Source: UBA10649 sp037130755
GTDB lineage: Bacteria > Actinomycetota > Actinomycetes > S36-B12
Assembly (NCBI GenBank): GCA_037130755.1
Contig: JBAXSI010000013.1
Span: 8,446 to 72,445, forward strand
Length of the DNA stretch: 64,000 bases
Direction of reading: 5' to 3'
Position numbers and translations under genes: made by a program. The stretch's first letter is position 1. The number at the start of each line of letters is the position of its first letter. The notes below the pieces were generated by a model. It saw only the letters and a program-made list of their open reading frames with translations. It did no database searches and was not told the DNA's origin. Of the stretch, positions 53,329 to 61,475 are shown piece by piece.

Positions 53329-54729
53329 TCACAGGAGGGGGGACGACCGATGGATGAGCCCCTGCTCCGGCCCCGCCCAGGGGTCCCACTGCACCGGAGC
53401 GAGATCGGCCGGCACCATCAGCTCGCGGGTGCGGTCCAGGTGGAGTGCATCGAGTTCGGGCAGCGGATCGCTGCTTACCGCCAGGCCCCTGAGGCTGGTG
53501 ACGTACTCCTGCCAGGGCCCTGGCCGCTCGACCTGGGGGCGCACCAGAACACAGTCAGGGTCGTTCACCCACAGACGTCCGTGCATCCAGGCCCGCGCGC
53601 GTCCTGCGGCGAGAGCGCTTCGCATACCCGGTTGGCTGATGTCGTCGAGCGGGGGCTCCCACTCCGGCATCACGTCCGGACTGATGCGCATCGCGTCCAC
53701 GAGTCCGATGCTGGCCAACAGCGGCGCACCACAGCCGAGAATCACGGCATCCTCACCGGCACCTTGCCGGATCAGCTCCAGACCCCGCCGATATGCCTCG
53801 ATCGCCGTGATGTCGTCATGGCGTCGCCCCTCCATCGCACCGGCATAGATGAAGTCGATCTTGTGGAATACGAAACCCCGCTCGCGAAGGGTGGCGAACA
53901 TCCCGACCAGGTGCTCGGCCGCGTCTGGATGCGTGACGTCGAGGACGCGAATCCGCTGGCCCCAGTGGTGCTCAGCAGCGACGACGCCCGGGATGAGCCA
54001 GTCCGGATGCTTGTGTGCGAGGTCGGACTTCTCTCCCACCATGAACGGCGCGGTCCACAGTCCTGGCGTCCTGCCGGCATCCCGGATGCGACGAGCAAGG
54101 CCATCGAGATCACCGAAGGCGGGGCGGTACTCGAGCCAGTCGCCGATGTCCTTCTGGTATCCATCATCAATCTGGACGACGTCGATGCCCAGATCCGATT
54201 GGTCGATGACCGCAAGGTTCGCGAGGATGTCGTCAGCGGTGACGGTGTTCCAGTACGTGTACCAGGAGCACCAGCCGGCCGGCAGCGCCTTCAGGTCGGA
54301 CACCACCAGTCGGCGGGCCAGGAGTTCCGCCACCGCCGCCAGCCCCGCGTCCAACGACGACGCACGGAGTCGGTCCACCTCGCCGGTAGCCGCGACGACG
54401 ACCCGGTCAGCCTCGCGCCTGGCGCGGATCGAGGCCACGTCGATGTCGGGCTGCGGGCTGAAGAAGATCTCGGCCGAGTAGTCCTCGTTCACCAAGGCCA
54501 GCAGACCCTCGCCCTGGAAACCGTCCTCCGGACCGGGCATCTCGGGCCGGAACCCCATGGCCTGCCAGATGTCCTTCCGGGGGCGAGGAGAATGCTCGAT
54601 GGTTGCCGGGTACACACCAGCAGGGCTCCACGACTGCCAGCCGTGCTCGTACACGAACATCGAGTCCGCCGAGTCGGCCGATTCATGGATGTCGCCGAAC
54701 GTGGAGGACGCAGAGGGGTTCACAAGCAC
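53329..54729 (-). CDS. Alpha-galactosidase-like glycoside hydrolase (GH36/melibiase)
   Basis: 466 residues, shorter than full GH36 enzymes because the C-terminal beta domain is small. GWCSWYTYWNTVTADDI and IDVVQIDDGYQKDIGDW are family signatures. The catalytic nucleophile is the Asp in FHKIDFIY and the acid/base is the Asp in MRISPDVMPEW. No signal peptide, so it acts on sugars already imported by the downstream ABC system. GTG 54729 is the longest start; GTG 54723 lies 9 nt after TAGCCT (54733-54738, minus strand) and may be the true one. It is divergent from the GH42 gene. Confidence 0.9.
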   Translation of the reverse strand: MLVNPSASSTFGDIHESADSADSMFVYEHGWQSWSPAGVYPATIEHSPRPRKDIWQAMGFRPEMPGPEDGFQGEGLLALVNEDYSAEIFFSPQPDIDVASIRARREADRVVVAATGEVDRLRASSLDAGLAAVAELLARRLVVSDLKALPAGWCSWYTYWNTVTADDILANLAVIDQSDLGIDVVQIDDGYQKDIGDWLEYRPAFGDLDGLARRIRDAGRTPGLWTAPFMVGEKSDLAHKHPDWLIPGVVAAEHHWGQRIRVLDVTHPDAAEHLVGMFATLRERGFVFHKIDFIYAGAMEGRRHDDITAIEAYRRGLELIRQGAGEDAVILGCGAPLLASIGLVDAMRISPDVMPEWEPPLDDISQPGMRSALAAGRARAWMHGRLWVNDPDCVLVRPQVERPGPWQEYVTSLRGLAVSSDPLPELDALHLDRTRELMVPADLAPVQWDPWAGPEQGLIHRSSPLL

Positions 54730-54778
54730 CGGAGGCTAATCGACGTGGTGCTGGCATCGCGGAGAGAGGGTGGCATCC

Positions 54779-56851
54779 GTGGCATCTGAAAGTCGGTTTG
54801 CTATCCCGCGACTGCCGGAACTCGCTTTCGGCGGCGACTGGAATCCTGAGCAGTGGGAACCTGCAATCTGGGACGAGGACCTTCGGCTGATGCAGGAGGC
54901 CGGAGTCAATCTCGTCACAGTGGGCGTGTTCTCCTGGGCGCAACTGGAGCCAACACCGGGGCAGTACGAGTTCGGCTGGCTCGACACCGTCCTCGACAAG
55001 TGCGCAACGGCCGGAATCCGCGTCGACCTTGCGACCGGAACGGCATCGCCACCACCGTGGCTGGGCCACCGCTGGCCTGAGTCACTTCCCATGGACGACA
55101 TAGGAACCCGTCTGGTCTACGGGGCAAGGCAGCAGTACTGCCCGTCCTCGCCCGCGTATCGCGACAAGGCCCTGGCTCTTGCTGAGCAAGTGTCGTCCAG
55201 GTACGCCGACCATGAAGCGGTCGTGATGTGGCACGTCGGCAACGAGTACGGAGCGCATACGCCGGCCTGCTGGTGCGACATCTCCGCGGAGGCCTTCCGC
55301 GACTGGCTCGCCAAGCGCTACGACACGCTCGACGAGGTCAATGCGGCCTGGTCCACGGCCTTCTGGTCGCAGCGGCTCTCCGACTGGTCCGAGGTCATCC
55401 CGCCGCGCCGCACGCCCTATTTCCCCAATCCGACGCACCAGTTGGACTTCCAGCGCTTCTCGTCCGACGCGCTGCTCGGCCTGTTCCTCGCTGAGCGAGA
55501 CGTCATCCGGTCTCACTCGCCTGCCGACAAGCCCATCACCACGAACTTCATGCGCTTCTTCCCACATGCGGACTACTGGGACTGGGCCCGATCCGAGGAC
55601 GTCGTCAGTGACGACTGGTACCCCGATCTCGTAGACCCGCGCTCGTACGTGGAGGGCGCGGCCGGAGCCGATCTGATGCGCTCGCTCGGAGATGGACAGC
55701 CGTGGCTGCTCATGGAGCAGGCGGTATCCGCGATCAACTGGCGCGCCGTCAACCCGCCCAAGTCCGGCGGCGCTTACCGCCGCTGGTCCATGCAACAGGT
55801 GGCCCACGGCGCTGACGCCGTGCTGCACTTCCAGTGGCGCGCCGCGGCGGGAGGTGCCGAGAAGTGGCACTCCGGGATGCTGCCGCACGCCGGCCCGCGC
55901 ACGCGCACGTGGCGTGAGGTCACGGCACTGGGCGCGGAACTGGCTTCGCTCAAGTCACTCGCCGGTGCGCGCACTCGAGCCGACGTCGCGATCGTGCTCG
56001 ACTGGTCATCGTGGTGGGCGCTCGAACTCGACTCACGTCCGTCCACACGCCTATCGATGGTGTCGATCCTGCGTACGTGGTACGAGCCGCTGTGGAGACG
56101 TGGGTACTCGATCGACTTCGCGCATCCGGAGTCCGACCTGACCGGCTACGACCTCGTGATCGCGCCCCAGCTGTACCTGGTCACCGATCGCGGGGCAGCG
56201 AGGTTCATCGAGGCTGCCGAAAACGGAAGCAGCGTGGCGATCGGCTACTTCTCGGGGGCCGTCGACGAGCGCGACCGCGTGCGCACGGGTGGCTATCCGG
56301 CGCCATGGCAGGACCTCCTGGGCATCTGGGTCGAGGAGTACCGGCCGCTGCTGCCCGGTGACTCGATCGACGTCCACTCGAACGATCCGTCGCTTCCGGC
56401 GACATCAGTGGCCACGGACTGGACCGAGCACCTGCACCTGACAACGGCGGAGCCGGTGATGTCGTACATCGGAGGCGACCTCGACGGTTCGCCGGCGGTC
56501 ACCGTGCGCGCCCTCCCCGGGGGCGGAAGCGCCTGGTACGTCTCGGCTTCCCTCAAGTCGGACGCCATGGAGACGCTGGTCCTGCGCATCGCCGGGGACT
56601 CGGCAGCCGAACCGATCCTGCCCACTCCGCCACCGGTGGGGATCGAGGTCGCGGAGCGGCACACGGATGACGAGCGGTTCTTGTTCCTGCTCAACCACGG
56701 GGACACCGAGCAGGAAGTCGATGTGTCCTCGGCAGCGGACTCGCCATGGACGTACGCCACCGGTCGGCTGCCAGCCGGTGGATCGGTGAAGGTCAGCGGC
56801 GGCGATGTCGTCGTCCTGGTCACGCGCAACGAGAGGACACCGGACTCCTGA
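54779..56851 (+). CDS. Beta-galactosidase, GH42
   Basis: 690 residues, intracellular (no signal peptide). The catalytic barrel begins ELAFGGDWNPEQW. The acid/base Glu is in VMWHVGNEYGAH and the nucleophile Glu in WLLMEQAVSAINWR. A trimerisation domain (about 395-600) and a small C-terminal beta domain follow. The enzyme removes terminal beta-linked galactose. GTG 54779 is chosen for its distance from GGAGAGAGG; GTG 54770 is possible. Its stop overlaps galT, so released galactose is fed straight into the Leloir enzymes. Confidence 0.93.
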   Translation: MASESRFAIPRLPELAFGGDWNPEQWEPAIWDEDLRLMQEAGVNLVTVGVFSWAQLEPTPGQYEFGWLDTVLDKCATAGIRVDLATGTASPPPWLGHRWPESLPMDDIGTRLVYGARQQYCPSSPAYRDKALALAEQVSSRYADHEAVVMWHVGNEYGAHTPACWCDISAEAFRDWLAKRYDTLDEVNAAWSTAFWSQRLSDWSEVIPPRRTPYFPNPTHQLDFQRFSSDALLGLFLAERDVIRSHSPADKPITTNFMRFFPHADYWDWARSEDVVSDDWYPDLVDPRSYVEGAAGADLMRSLGDGQPWLLMEQAVSAINWRAVNPPKSGGAYRRWSMQQVAHGADAVLHFQWRAAAGGAEKWHSGMLPHAGPRTRTWREVTALGAELASLKSLAGARTRADVAIVLDWSSWWALELDSRPSTRLSMVSILRTWYEPLWRRGYSIDFAHPESDLTGYDLVIAPQLYLVTDRGAARFIEAAENGSSVAIGYFSGAVDERDRVRTGGYPAPWQDLLGIWVEEYRPLLPGDSIDVHSNDPSLPATSVATDWTEHLHLTTAEPVMSYIGGDLDGSPAVTVRALPGGGSAWYVSASLKSDAMETLVLRIAGDSAAEPILPTPPPVGIEVAERHTDDERFLFLLNHGDTEQEVDVSSAADSPWTYATGRLPAGGSVKVSGGDVVVLVTRNERTPDS

Positions 56852-57984
56852 TGAGCACAGAAGCCAGCACAGGGACGACCGACCTCGGCAATGGGATCAC
56901 CAGATCCGTGCGGAGGCTGGCGGACGGCCGCGAGATCGTCTACTACGACGCAGCGCCGGGAAGTACCCGCGATGCCGTCGATCGCCGAGAGCTCGACGAC
57001 GCCCCCACGCACACCGAGCTCCGTCATGATCCGCTGAGCGATGAGTGGGTAGTGGTGGCCGGGCACCGGCAGGCCCGCACATTCCTTCCTCCCAGCAGCG
57101 AATGTCCCCTGTGCCCGACCCACGGCGACCAGCTGACGGAGATCCCGGAGGAGGACTACGACGTTGTCGTCTTCGAGAACCGGTTCCCGTCCCTGACCCA
57201 GCATGACTCCGGTACGGACCTCGATCCCCTGGACCAGCGAAGCCGGCCTGGGTTCGGCCGCTGCGAGGTGGTGTGCTTCACCTCGAACCACGGATCGGCG
57301 CTCGCCCAAGTGGATGCAGCGAGGCTTCGCCTCGTGCTCGAAGCCTGGATCGACCGCGATCGCGAGCTCTCGTCGATCCCCGGAGTGGAGTACGTGTTCG
57401 TCTTCGAGAACCGCGGCGTGGAGATCGGCGTGACCTTGTCGCATCCGCACGGGCAGATCTACGCGTACCCGTTCGTTCCTCCGCGTGACGAGCAGATGAT
57501 CCGCTCTGCTCGTTCCTATCGCGAGCGCACCGGGGGTTCGCTGCACGCCGATGTCATCGCCGCCGAACTCGCCGACGGCGAGCGGATCGTCTACGAGGGT
57601 GAGCACTGGATCGCATTCGTGCCGCGTGCGGCTCGGTGGCCCTTCGAACTCCAGCTGTACACGCGTCGCCCCATCGCCCGTCTTCGCGACCTCTCTGATG
57701 CCGAGCGGACCGAGTTCGCAACCATGTACCTGTCCCTCCTGCGCAGTCTCGATGCGATCCTCGACCTGCCGATGCCTTACATCGCGGCCTGGCACCAGGC
57801 CCCGGTGCACGGTGACGACGCCGACAGTCGTCTCTTCCTCGAGGTGTTCTCGCTCCGGCGGGCAGCGGAGAAGCTCAAGTTCCTGGCCGGATCCGAGTCG
57901 GCCGCAGGGGTCTGGATCAACGACATCTCACCGGAGGATGCGGCAGAGGCGCTGCGTGAGGGGCTGAGGCGGGTCATGGCATGA
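56851..57984 (+). CDS. galT: Galactose-1-phosphate uridylyltransferase
   Basis: 377 residues. The catalytic motif LSHPHGQIYAYPF holds the nucleophilic His of HxH. Zinc ligands are seen in ECPLCPT and the His of the middle domain. It exchanges UMP between UDP-glucose and galactose 1-phosphate. The ATG overlaps the GH42 stop (TGATG) and its own stop overlaps galK. No galE lies in the window. Confidence 0.96.
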   Translation: MSTEASTGTTDLGNGITRSVRRLADGREIVYYDAAPGSTRDAVDRRELDDAPTHTELRHDPLSDEWVVVAGHRQARTFLPPSSECPLCPTHGDQLTEIPEEDYDVVVFENRFPSLTQHDSGTDLDPLDQRSRPGFGRCEVVCFTSNHGSALAQVDAARLRLVLEAWIDRDRELSSIPGVEYVFVFENRGVEIGVTLSHPHGQIYAYPFVPPRDEQMIRSARSYRERTGGSLHADVIAAELADGERIVYEGEHWIAFVPRAARWPFELQLYTRRPIARLRDLSDAERTEFATMYLSLLRSLDAILDLPMPYIAAWHQAPVHGDDADSRLFLEVFSLRRAAEKLKFLAGSESAAGVWINDISPEDAAEALREGLRRVMA

Positions 57985-59132
57985 CCCGCCCTGACGACGT
58001 CGCCGCACTGTTCGAAGTGAGCTTCGATGCGGCGCCGGCGGGCGTCTGGTCCGCCCCCGGCCGCGTCAACCTGATCGGCGAGCACACCGACTACACCGGC
58101 GGCTTCGTCATGCCGCTCGCCATCGAGCAGCGCGCCTTCATCGCCGCGAGGCCGCGAGCCGACCGCGTTGTCCGAGCCGTTGCGAGCGGTCACGAGATCC
58201 AGGCGATCTCGTTGGACGACGTGGGGCAAGGAAGTCCGGGAGGCTGGCTCGCCTACCTGGCGGGAGCGGCGTGGGTGGCCGGTCAAGCTCGCTCGTCGGG
58301 GAGCACCGACCATGGCTGGGACCTTGCACTGCTGTCTGATGTGCCGGTCGGCGCGGGACTGTCGTCGTCGGCCGCCATCACCTGCGCGACCCTGCTGGCC
58401 ATGAACGATCTCGACGAGTGGTCCATCGACCGGCAGGAACTGGCCCGGTGGGCGCAACGCGTGGAGCACGAGGTCGTCGGCATCCCATGCGGGATCATGG
58501 ACCAGACGGCGTCCCTGCAGTGCACGGCCGGCCGCGTCCTCTTCATGGATACTCGATCACAGGAGCGCGAACAGGTGCCCTGGCCGGACTTGTCGACCGG
58601 GTTCGCGCTCCTGGTGACGAACACCAATGCCCCGCACATGCTGGTGGACGGCCAGTACGCCGATCGACGACGGCTCTGCGAGGAGGCGACCGCGCTCCTG
58701 GGCGTGTCCAGCCTGCGCGATGCCACTCTCGCTGACCTCGACGCGGCCATGGACCGGCTGTCGGCCGAGCAGGCGGCCTGCGCCCGCCACGTCATCTCGG
58801 AGAACGCACGCGTCCTGCGCTGCCGCGAACTGCTCGCCTCGGGTCGGGCCATGGAACTGGGACCTGAGCTGACCGCCTCCCACGCATCATTGCGCGACGA
58901 CTTCCGCGTCACGGTTCCACAGCTGGACCTGGCAGTCGACACCGCACTGGCGGCGGGAGCCCGCGGCGCGCGCATGACCGGCGGCGGCTTCGGCGGGTGC
59001 ACGATCGCACTCGTCGACACGGGGAGCGCTGGAGCCATCTCGAGTGCGGTCGACGCCGCCTTCGCGGGTGCAGGATTCGTCGCCCCTGAGCACTTCCTCG
59101 CCACCCCGTCAGCAGGGGCCCGACACGAGTGA
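57981..59132 (+). CDS. galK: Galactokinase
   Basis: 383 residues. The signature APGRVNLIGEHTDYTGGFVMP near residues 25-45 binds galactose, VPVGAGLSSSAAI is the GHMP ATP loop, and TGGGFGGCTIAL is the third GHMP motif. Catalytic Asp is in CGIMDQTASL. It makes galactose 1-phosphate from galactose and ATP. It closes the plus-strand operon and is 7 bp from the AraC gene on the other strand. Confidence 0.97.
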   Translation: MTRPDDVAALFEVSFDAAPAGVWSAPGRVNLIGEHTDYTGGFVMPLAIEQRAFIAARPRADRVVRAVASGHEIQAISLDDVGQGSPGGWLAYLAGAAWVAGQARSSGSTDHGWDLALLSDVPVGAGLSSSAAITCATLLAMNDLDEWSIDRQELARWAQRVEHEVVGIPCGIMDQTASLQCTAGRVLFMDTRSQEREQVPWPDLSTGFALLVTNTNAPHMLVDGQYADRRRLCEEATALLGVSSLRDATLADLDAAMDRLSAEQAACARHVISENARVLRCRELLASGRAMELGPELTASHASLRDDFRVTVPQLDLAVDTALAAGARGARMTGGGFGGCTIALVDTGSAGAISSAVDAAFAGAGFVAPEHFLATPSAGARHE

Positions 59133-59139
59133 GCAGGAT

Positions 59140-59931
59140 TCAGCGCATCATCCTGCGGTAGGCCCCAGGCGACATGCCCGCATCTCGGCCGAAGCGTTCG
59201 TAGAAGCGACTCGTCGACCCGAATCCGGCACGCACCGCAATGTCACTCGTGGTCGCCTTGGTGGAGATCAGCAGCCTTTGCGCCTCAGCCACGCGACACT
59301 GCGCGAGATACGCACCGATCGTGATGCCCATGTCGCGGCGGAACACCGCGGCAGCAGTGCTCGGGTGCAGATGCACGACCTCTGCGACGTCAGCGACGGT
59401 CAGTGGCTGGCGGAAGTTCATCGAGATGTATGACGCGATCGTCGTCGCGGCGTCGTGAGAGGGCGTCGGGGCGCTCGCATTGACGCGGGTCGACGCGCGA
59501 AGGAGCCACGCTTGCGCCTCCAGACGCACGGCGTGGGTGAGCGCAGGTGATGCACCGATTTCGCGCTGCCATGCGTCCATCGCAGCCTCCAGCGATGGCG
59601 GGGCATCGAAGGTCGACAGCGCTCCGCGAAGGAGCCCTCCGGTGAAGGCCGTGGGCAGCGACCAGGAGAGCACGTCGACAAGCGGGACGGTCAGCCAGGC
59701 GACGGTCATGCCGTCGTCGTGCTCCACCACTCGATGCGGCCGACCGGCCCAGAACACCGCGCATGATCGATCCGTCAGCTCGTGTCGTCCGCCCGCGTGC
59801 TCGAGCACCGCTGAGCCGTCCAGCGGCAACAAGAACTCGACGTCATCGTGCCGGTGGGCGCGAGCCATCGAGGGCCGCAGGGACAGGCCGCAGGCCAGCC
59901 CGAACACCTCATGCACCGACGGAGCTGTCAT
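59140..59931 (-). CDS. AraC-family transcriptional regulator
   Basis: 263 residues. The N-terminal cupin-like sensor has RAHRHDDVEFLLPLDGSAVLEH. The C-terminal double helix-turn-helix (about 165-263) has VADVAEVVHLHPSTAAAVFRRD and the family end ATTSDIAVRAGFGSTSRFYERF followed by GMSPGAYR. It is divergent from the dioxygenase gene with a 70-bp gap, so it probably controls that gene; control of the galactoside operon next door is also possible. Confidence 0.92.
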   Translation of the reverse strand: MTAPSVHEVFGLACGLSLRPSMARAHRHDDVEFLLPLDGSAVLEHAGGRHELTDRSCAVFWAGRPHRVVEHDDGMTVAWLTVPLVDVLSWSLPTAFTGGLLRGALSTFDAPPSLEAAMDAWQREIGASPALTHAVRLEAQAWLLRASTRVNASAPTPSHDAATTIASYISMNFRQPLTVADVAEVVHLHPSTAAAVFRRDMGITIGAYLAQCRVAEAQRLLISTKATTSDIAVRAGFGSTSRFYERFGRDAGMSPGAYRRMMR

Positions 59932-59989
59932 ACGAGAATCCGGGAAGAAAGCGCGCGCATTAGGGCAGTATGGCCGGAAAACTCGCCTC

Positions 59990-59995
59990 TAGAAT
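59990..59995 (+). promoter_or_regulatory. -10 box of a leaderless promoter
   Basis: TAGAAT is followed by 6 nt and GTG 60002. This is close to the ideal -10 hexamer. Confidence 0.6.
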
Positions 59996-60001
59996 CGCCT
60001 G

Positions 60002-60913
60002 GTGACCCAGCGATTCGCCGACCCGCAGCAAGAGCTCGACCGCGGGCTGCTCACGCCCGAGCAGGTGGCCCAGTTCGACCGCGACGGCTACCTCGTGCTC
60101 AAGCAGCGCATCGAACCAGCCCTTCTGGCGCGACTGCAGGTCGCGTCGGAGCGCTGGATGGCCGACGGTGTCGCCCAGGGTCCCCGCAGCGGCACGGACT
60201 GGCTGTTCGCCGACCGTCCGACGGGCAGGGCGATGTGGCGCGTTGACTACATCCATTCCAAGGGAGAGGCTGCCTCGCTTGAACTGCTCGGCTCGCGTGC
60301 CGTGCTCGGCATCGCCGAGAGTCTCGCCGGTCCGGACTTCGTGCCCACGTATGAGTCGATGGTGCTGAAGGCCGCGGGCGACGGCGCTCCAGTGCCGTGG
60401 CACCAGGACGCGGTCCACGCGCGCCGGCACCGGCTGTTCAACGTCGACGTCTACCTTGACGAATCGCGCAGCGGTGCCGGCGCCCTGCACGTCATCCCCG
60501 GGTCACAGCTACAGCGCACGGACGCATGCGCGCTCGCCGAGACGCACGGGTGGCAGCTTCCCGGCGCTATCGAAGTCGAACTCGAGGCGGGCGACGTGCT
60601 CATCCACGACGACATGATCGTGCACGGTTCGCCCCCTGCCACGGGCAATGCATTGCGTCGAACCATCTACCTGGAGTTCCGTCCGGCTAAGTCGATCCTC
60701 GACGACGGCCCATGGACGCCCGAGTGGATGGATGCCCGCCTGCGGCTCATTCCCCTCGCGCTGGCCGAGCGCGCGAAGTGGTGCGGGCCAGCCGACCAGT
60801 TCGACTGGCGGATCGCACCCGAACTGCGACCGGTCGTCACTGACGATGTCGCTGCCGAACTCCGCGTCGTACATACCGATCACACACCCGGTGAATGGTG
60901 CAGCGCAGGCTGA
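60002..60913 (+). CDS. Phytanoyl-CoA dioxygenase (PhyH) family Fe(II)/2-oxoglutarate enzyme
   Basis: 303 residues of a double-stranded beta-helix fold. The iron site is WHQDAVH (His and Asp of HxD) and the distal His in MIVHGSPPATG; the Arg that binds 2-oxoglutarate is in RRTIYLEF. Substrates of bacterial PhyH proteins range from acyl-CoA to small amines and sugars. The divergent AraC gene and the adjacent galactoside operon hint at sugar-related control, while the next large gene is for methylated amine oxidation. The substrate is not known. Confidence 0.88.
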   Translation: MTQRFADPQQELDRGLLTPEQVAQFDRDGYLVLKQRIEPALLARLQVASERWMADGVAQGPRSGTDWLFADRPTGRAMWRVDYIHSKGEAASLELLGSRAVLGIAESLAGPDFVPTYESMVLKAAGDGAPVPWHQDAVHARRHRLFNVDVYLDESRSGAGALHVIPGSQLQRTDACALAETHGWQLPGAIEVELEAGDVLIHDDMIVHGSPPATGNALRRTIYLEFRPAKSILDDGPWTPEWMDARLRLIPLALAERAKWCGPADQFDWRIAPELRPVVTDDVAAELRVVHTDHTPGEWCSAG

Positions 60914-60948
60914 CGCCAATGCTGCGCGCCAGATGAGGGCGCTTCTCG

Positions 60949-61452
60949 TCAGCCCTTCAGGCGCAGTGCGAAGCGACCGTCCACGTCGAAGGCGAAGTCG
61001 TCCACGGTTCCTAGCCCCGGAAGGGGAAGGTGCACCGTTCCCATCGACGCGGACCCCTTCAGCTCAATCTCGGCCATGGCGTCCGTGGGCGGACCGCATG
61101 GCGTGACGTCGAGTCCGAGTTCCACGTCGACGCTGCCGGCCTTCGCCCTGCCGACGACATGCCACGGAAGCGCCCTGGTCATCCCCTCGCCGGAGTAGGT
61201 CAGGACGTGGGCGTTGTTTCGGCTGACGATGGAACGGGCCGCGCTCTGCATCAGGAAGTTGCGGGTGCGCAACTCATCGAGTGCCAGGCGCAGCGTCAGG
61301 TGCACTGCGTCAGCGGTGATGCGCAATTCGCCGCCCGACACCGGTGCGGTGACATCGACGTTGACCAGCCCGATCTTGCCGCTGCGCAGGCGTACCGCTG
61401 CCCCGTCGATCGTCTTGATCACCCATATGCCCTCTTGACCCGTCACCTGCAC
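60949..61452 (-). CDS. Uncharacterised beta-rich protein
   Basis: About 167 residues, if it starts at GTG 61452 (GTG 61446 is possible and has better spacing from AAGG). Beta-rich, with weak likeness in its second half to YceI proteins, which bind polyisoprenoids, but no clear signature. No signal peptide or membrane helix is seen. Its start is 24 bp after the stop of the dimethylglycine-dehydrogenase-like gene on the same strand, so the two are probably cotranscribed. Confidence 0.55.
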   Translation of the reverse strand: MQVTGQEGIWVIKTIDGAAVRLRSGKIGLVNVDVTAPVSGGELRITADAVHLTLRLALDELRTRNFLMQSAARSIVSRNNAHVLTYSGEGMTRALPWHVVGRAKAGSVDVELGLDVTPCGPPTDAMAEIELKGSASMGTVHLPLPGLGTVDDFAFDVDGRFALRLKG

Positions 61453-61475
61453 AACCTTGCCATGCGCGCGCCGCG

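Noticed and set aside
53350..54789. 479-residue plus-strand frame with AGGAGG before its ATG
   Set aside because: It is the antisense shadow of the GH36 gene, whose minus-strand protein has clear catalytic motifs. The plus-strand product has no recognisable domain and an Arg/His/Asp-rich composition typical of high-GC shadows.
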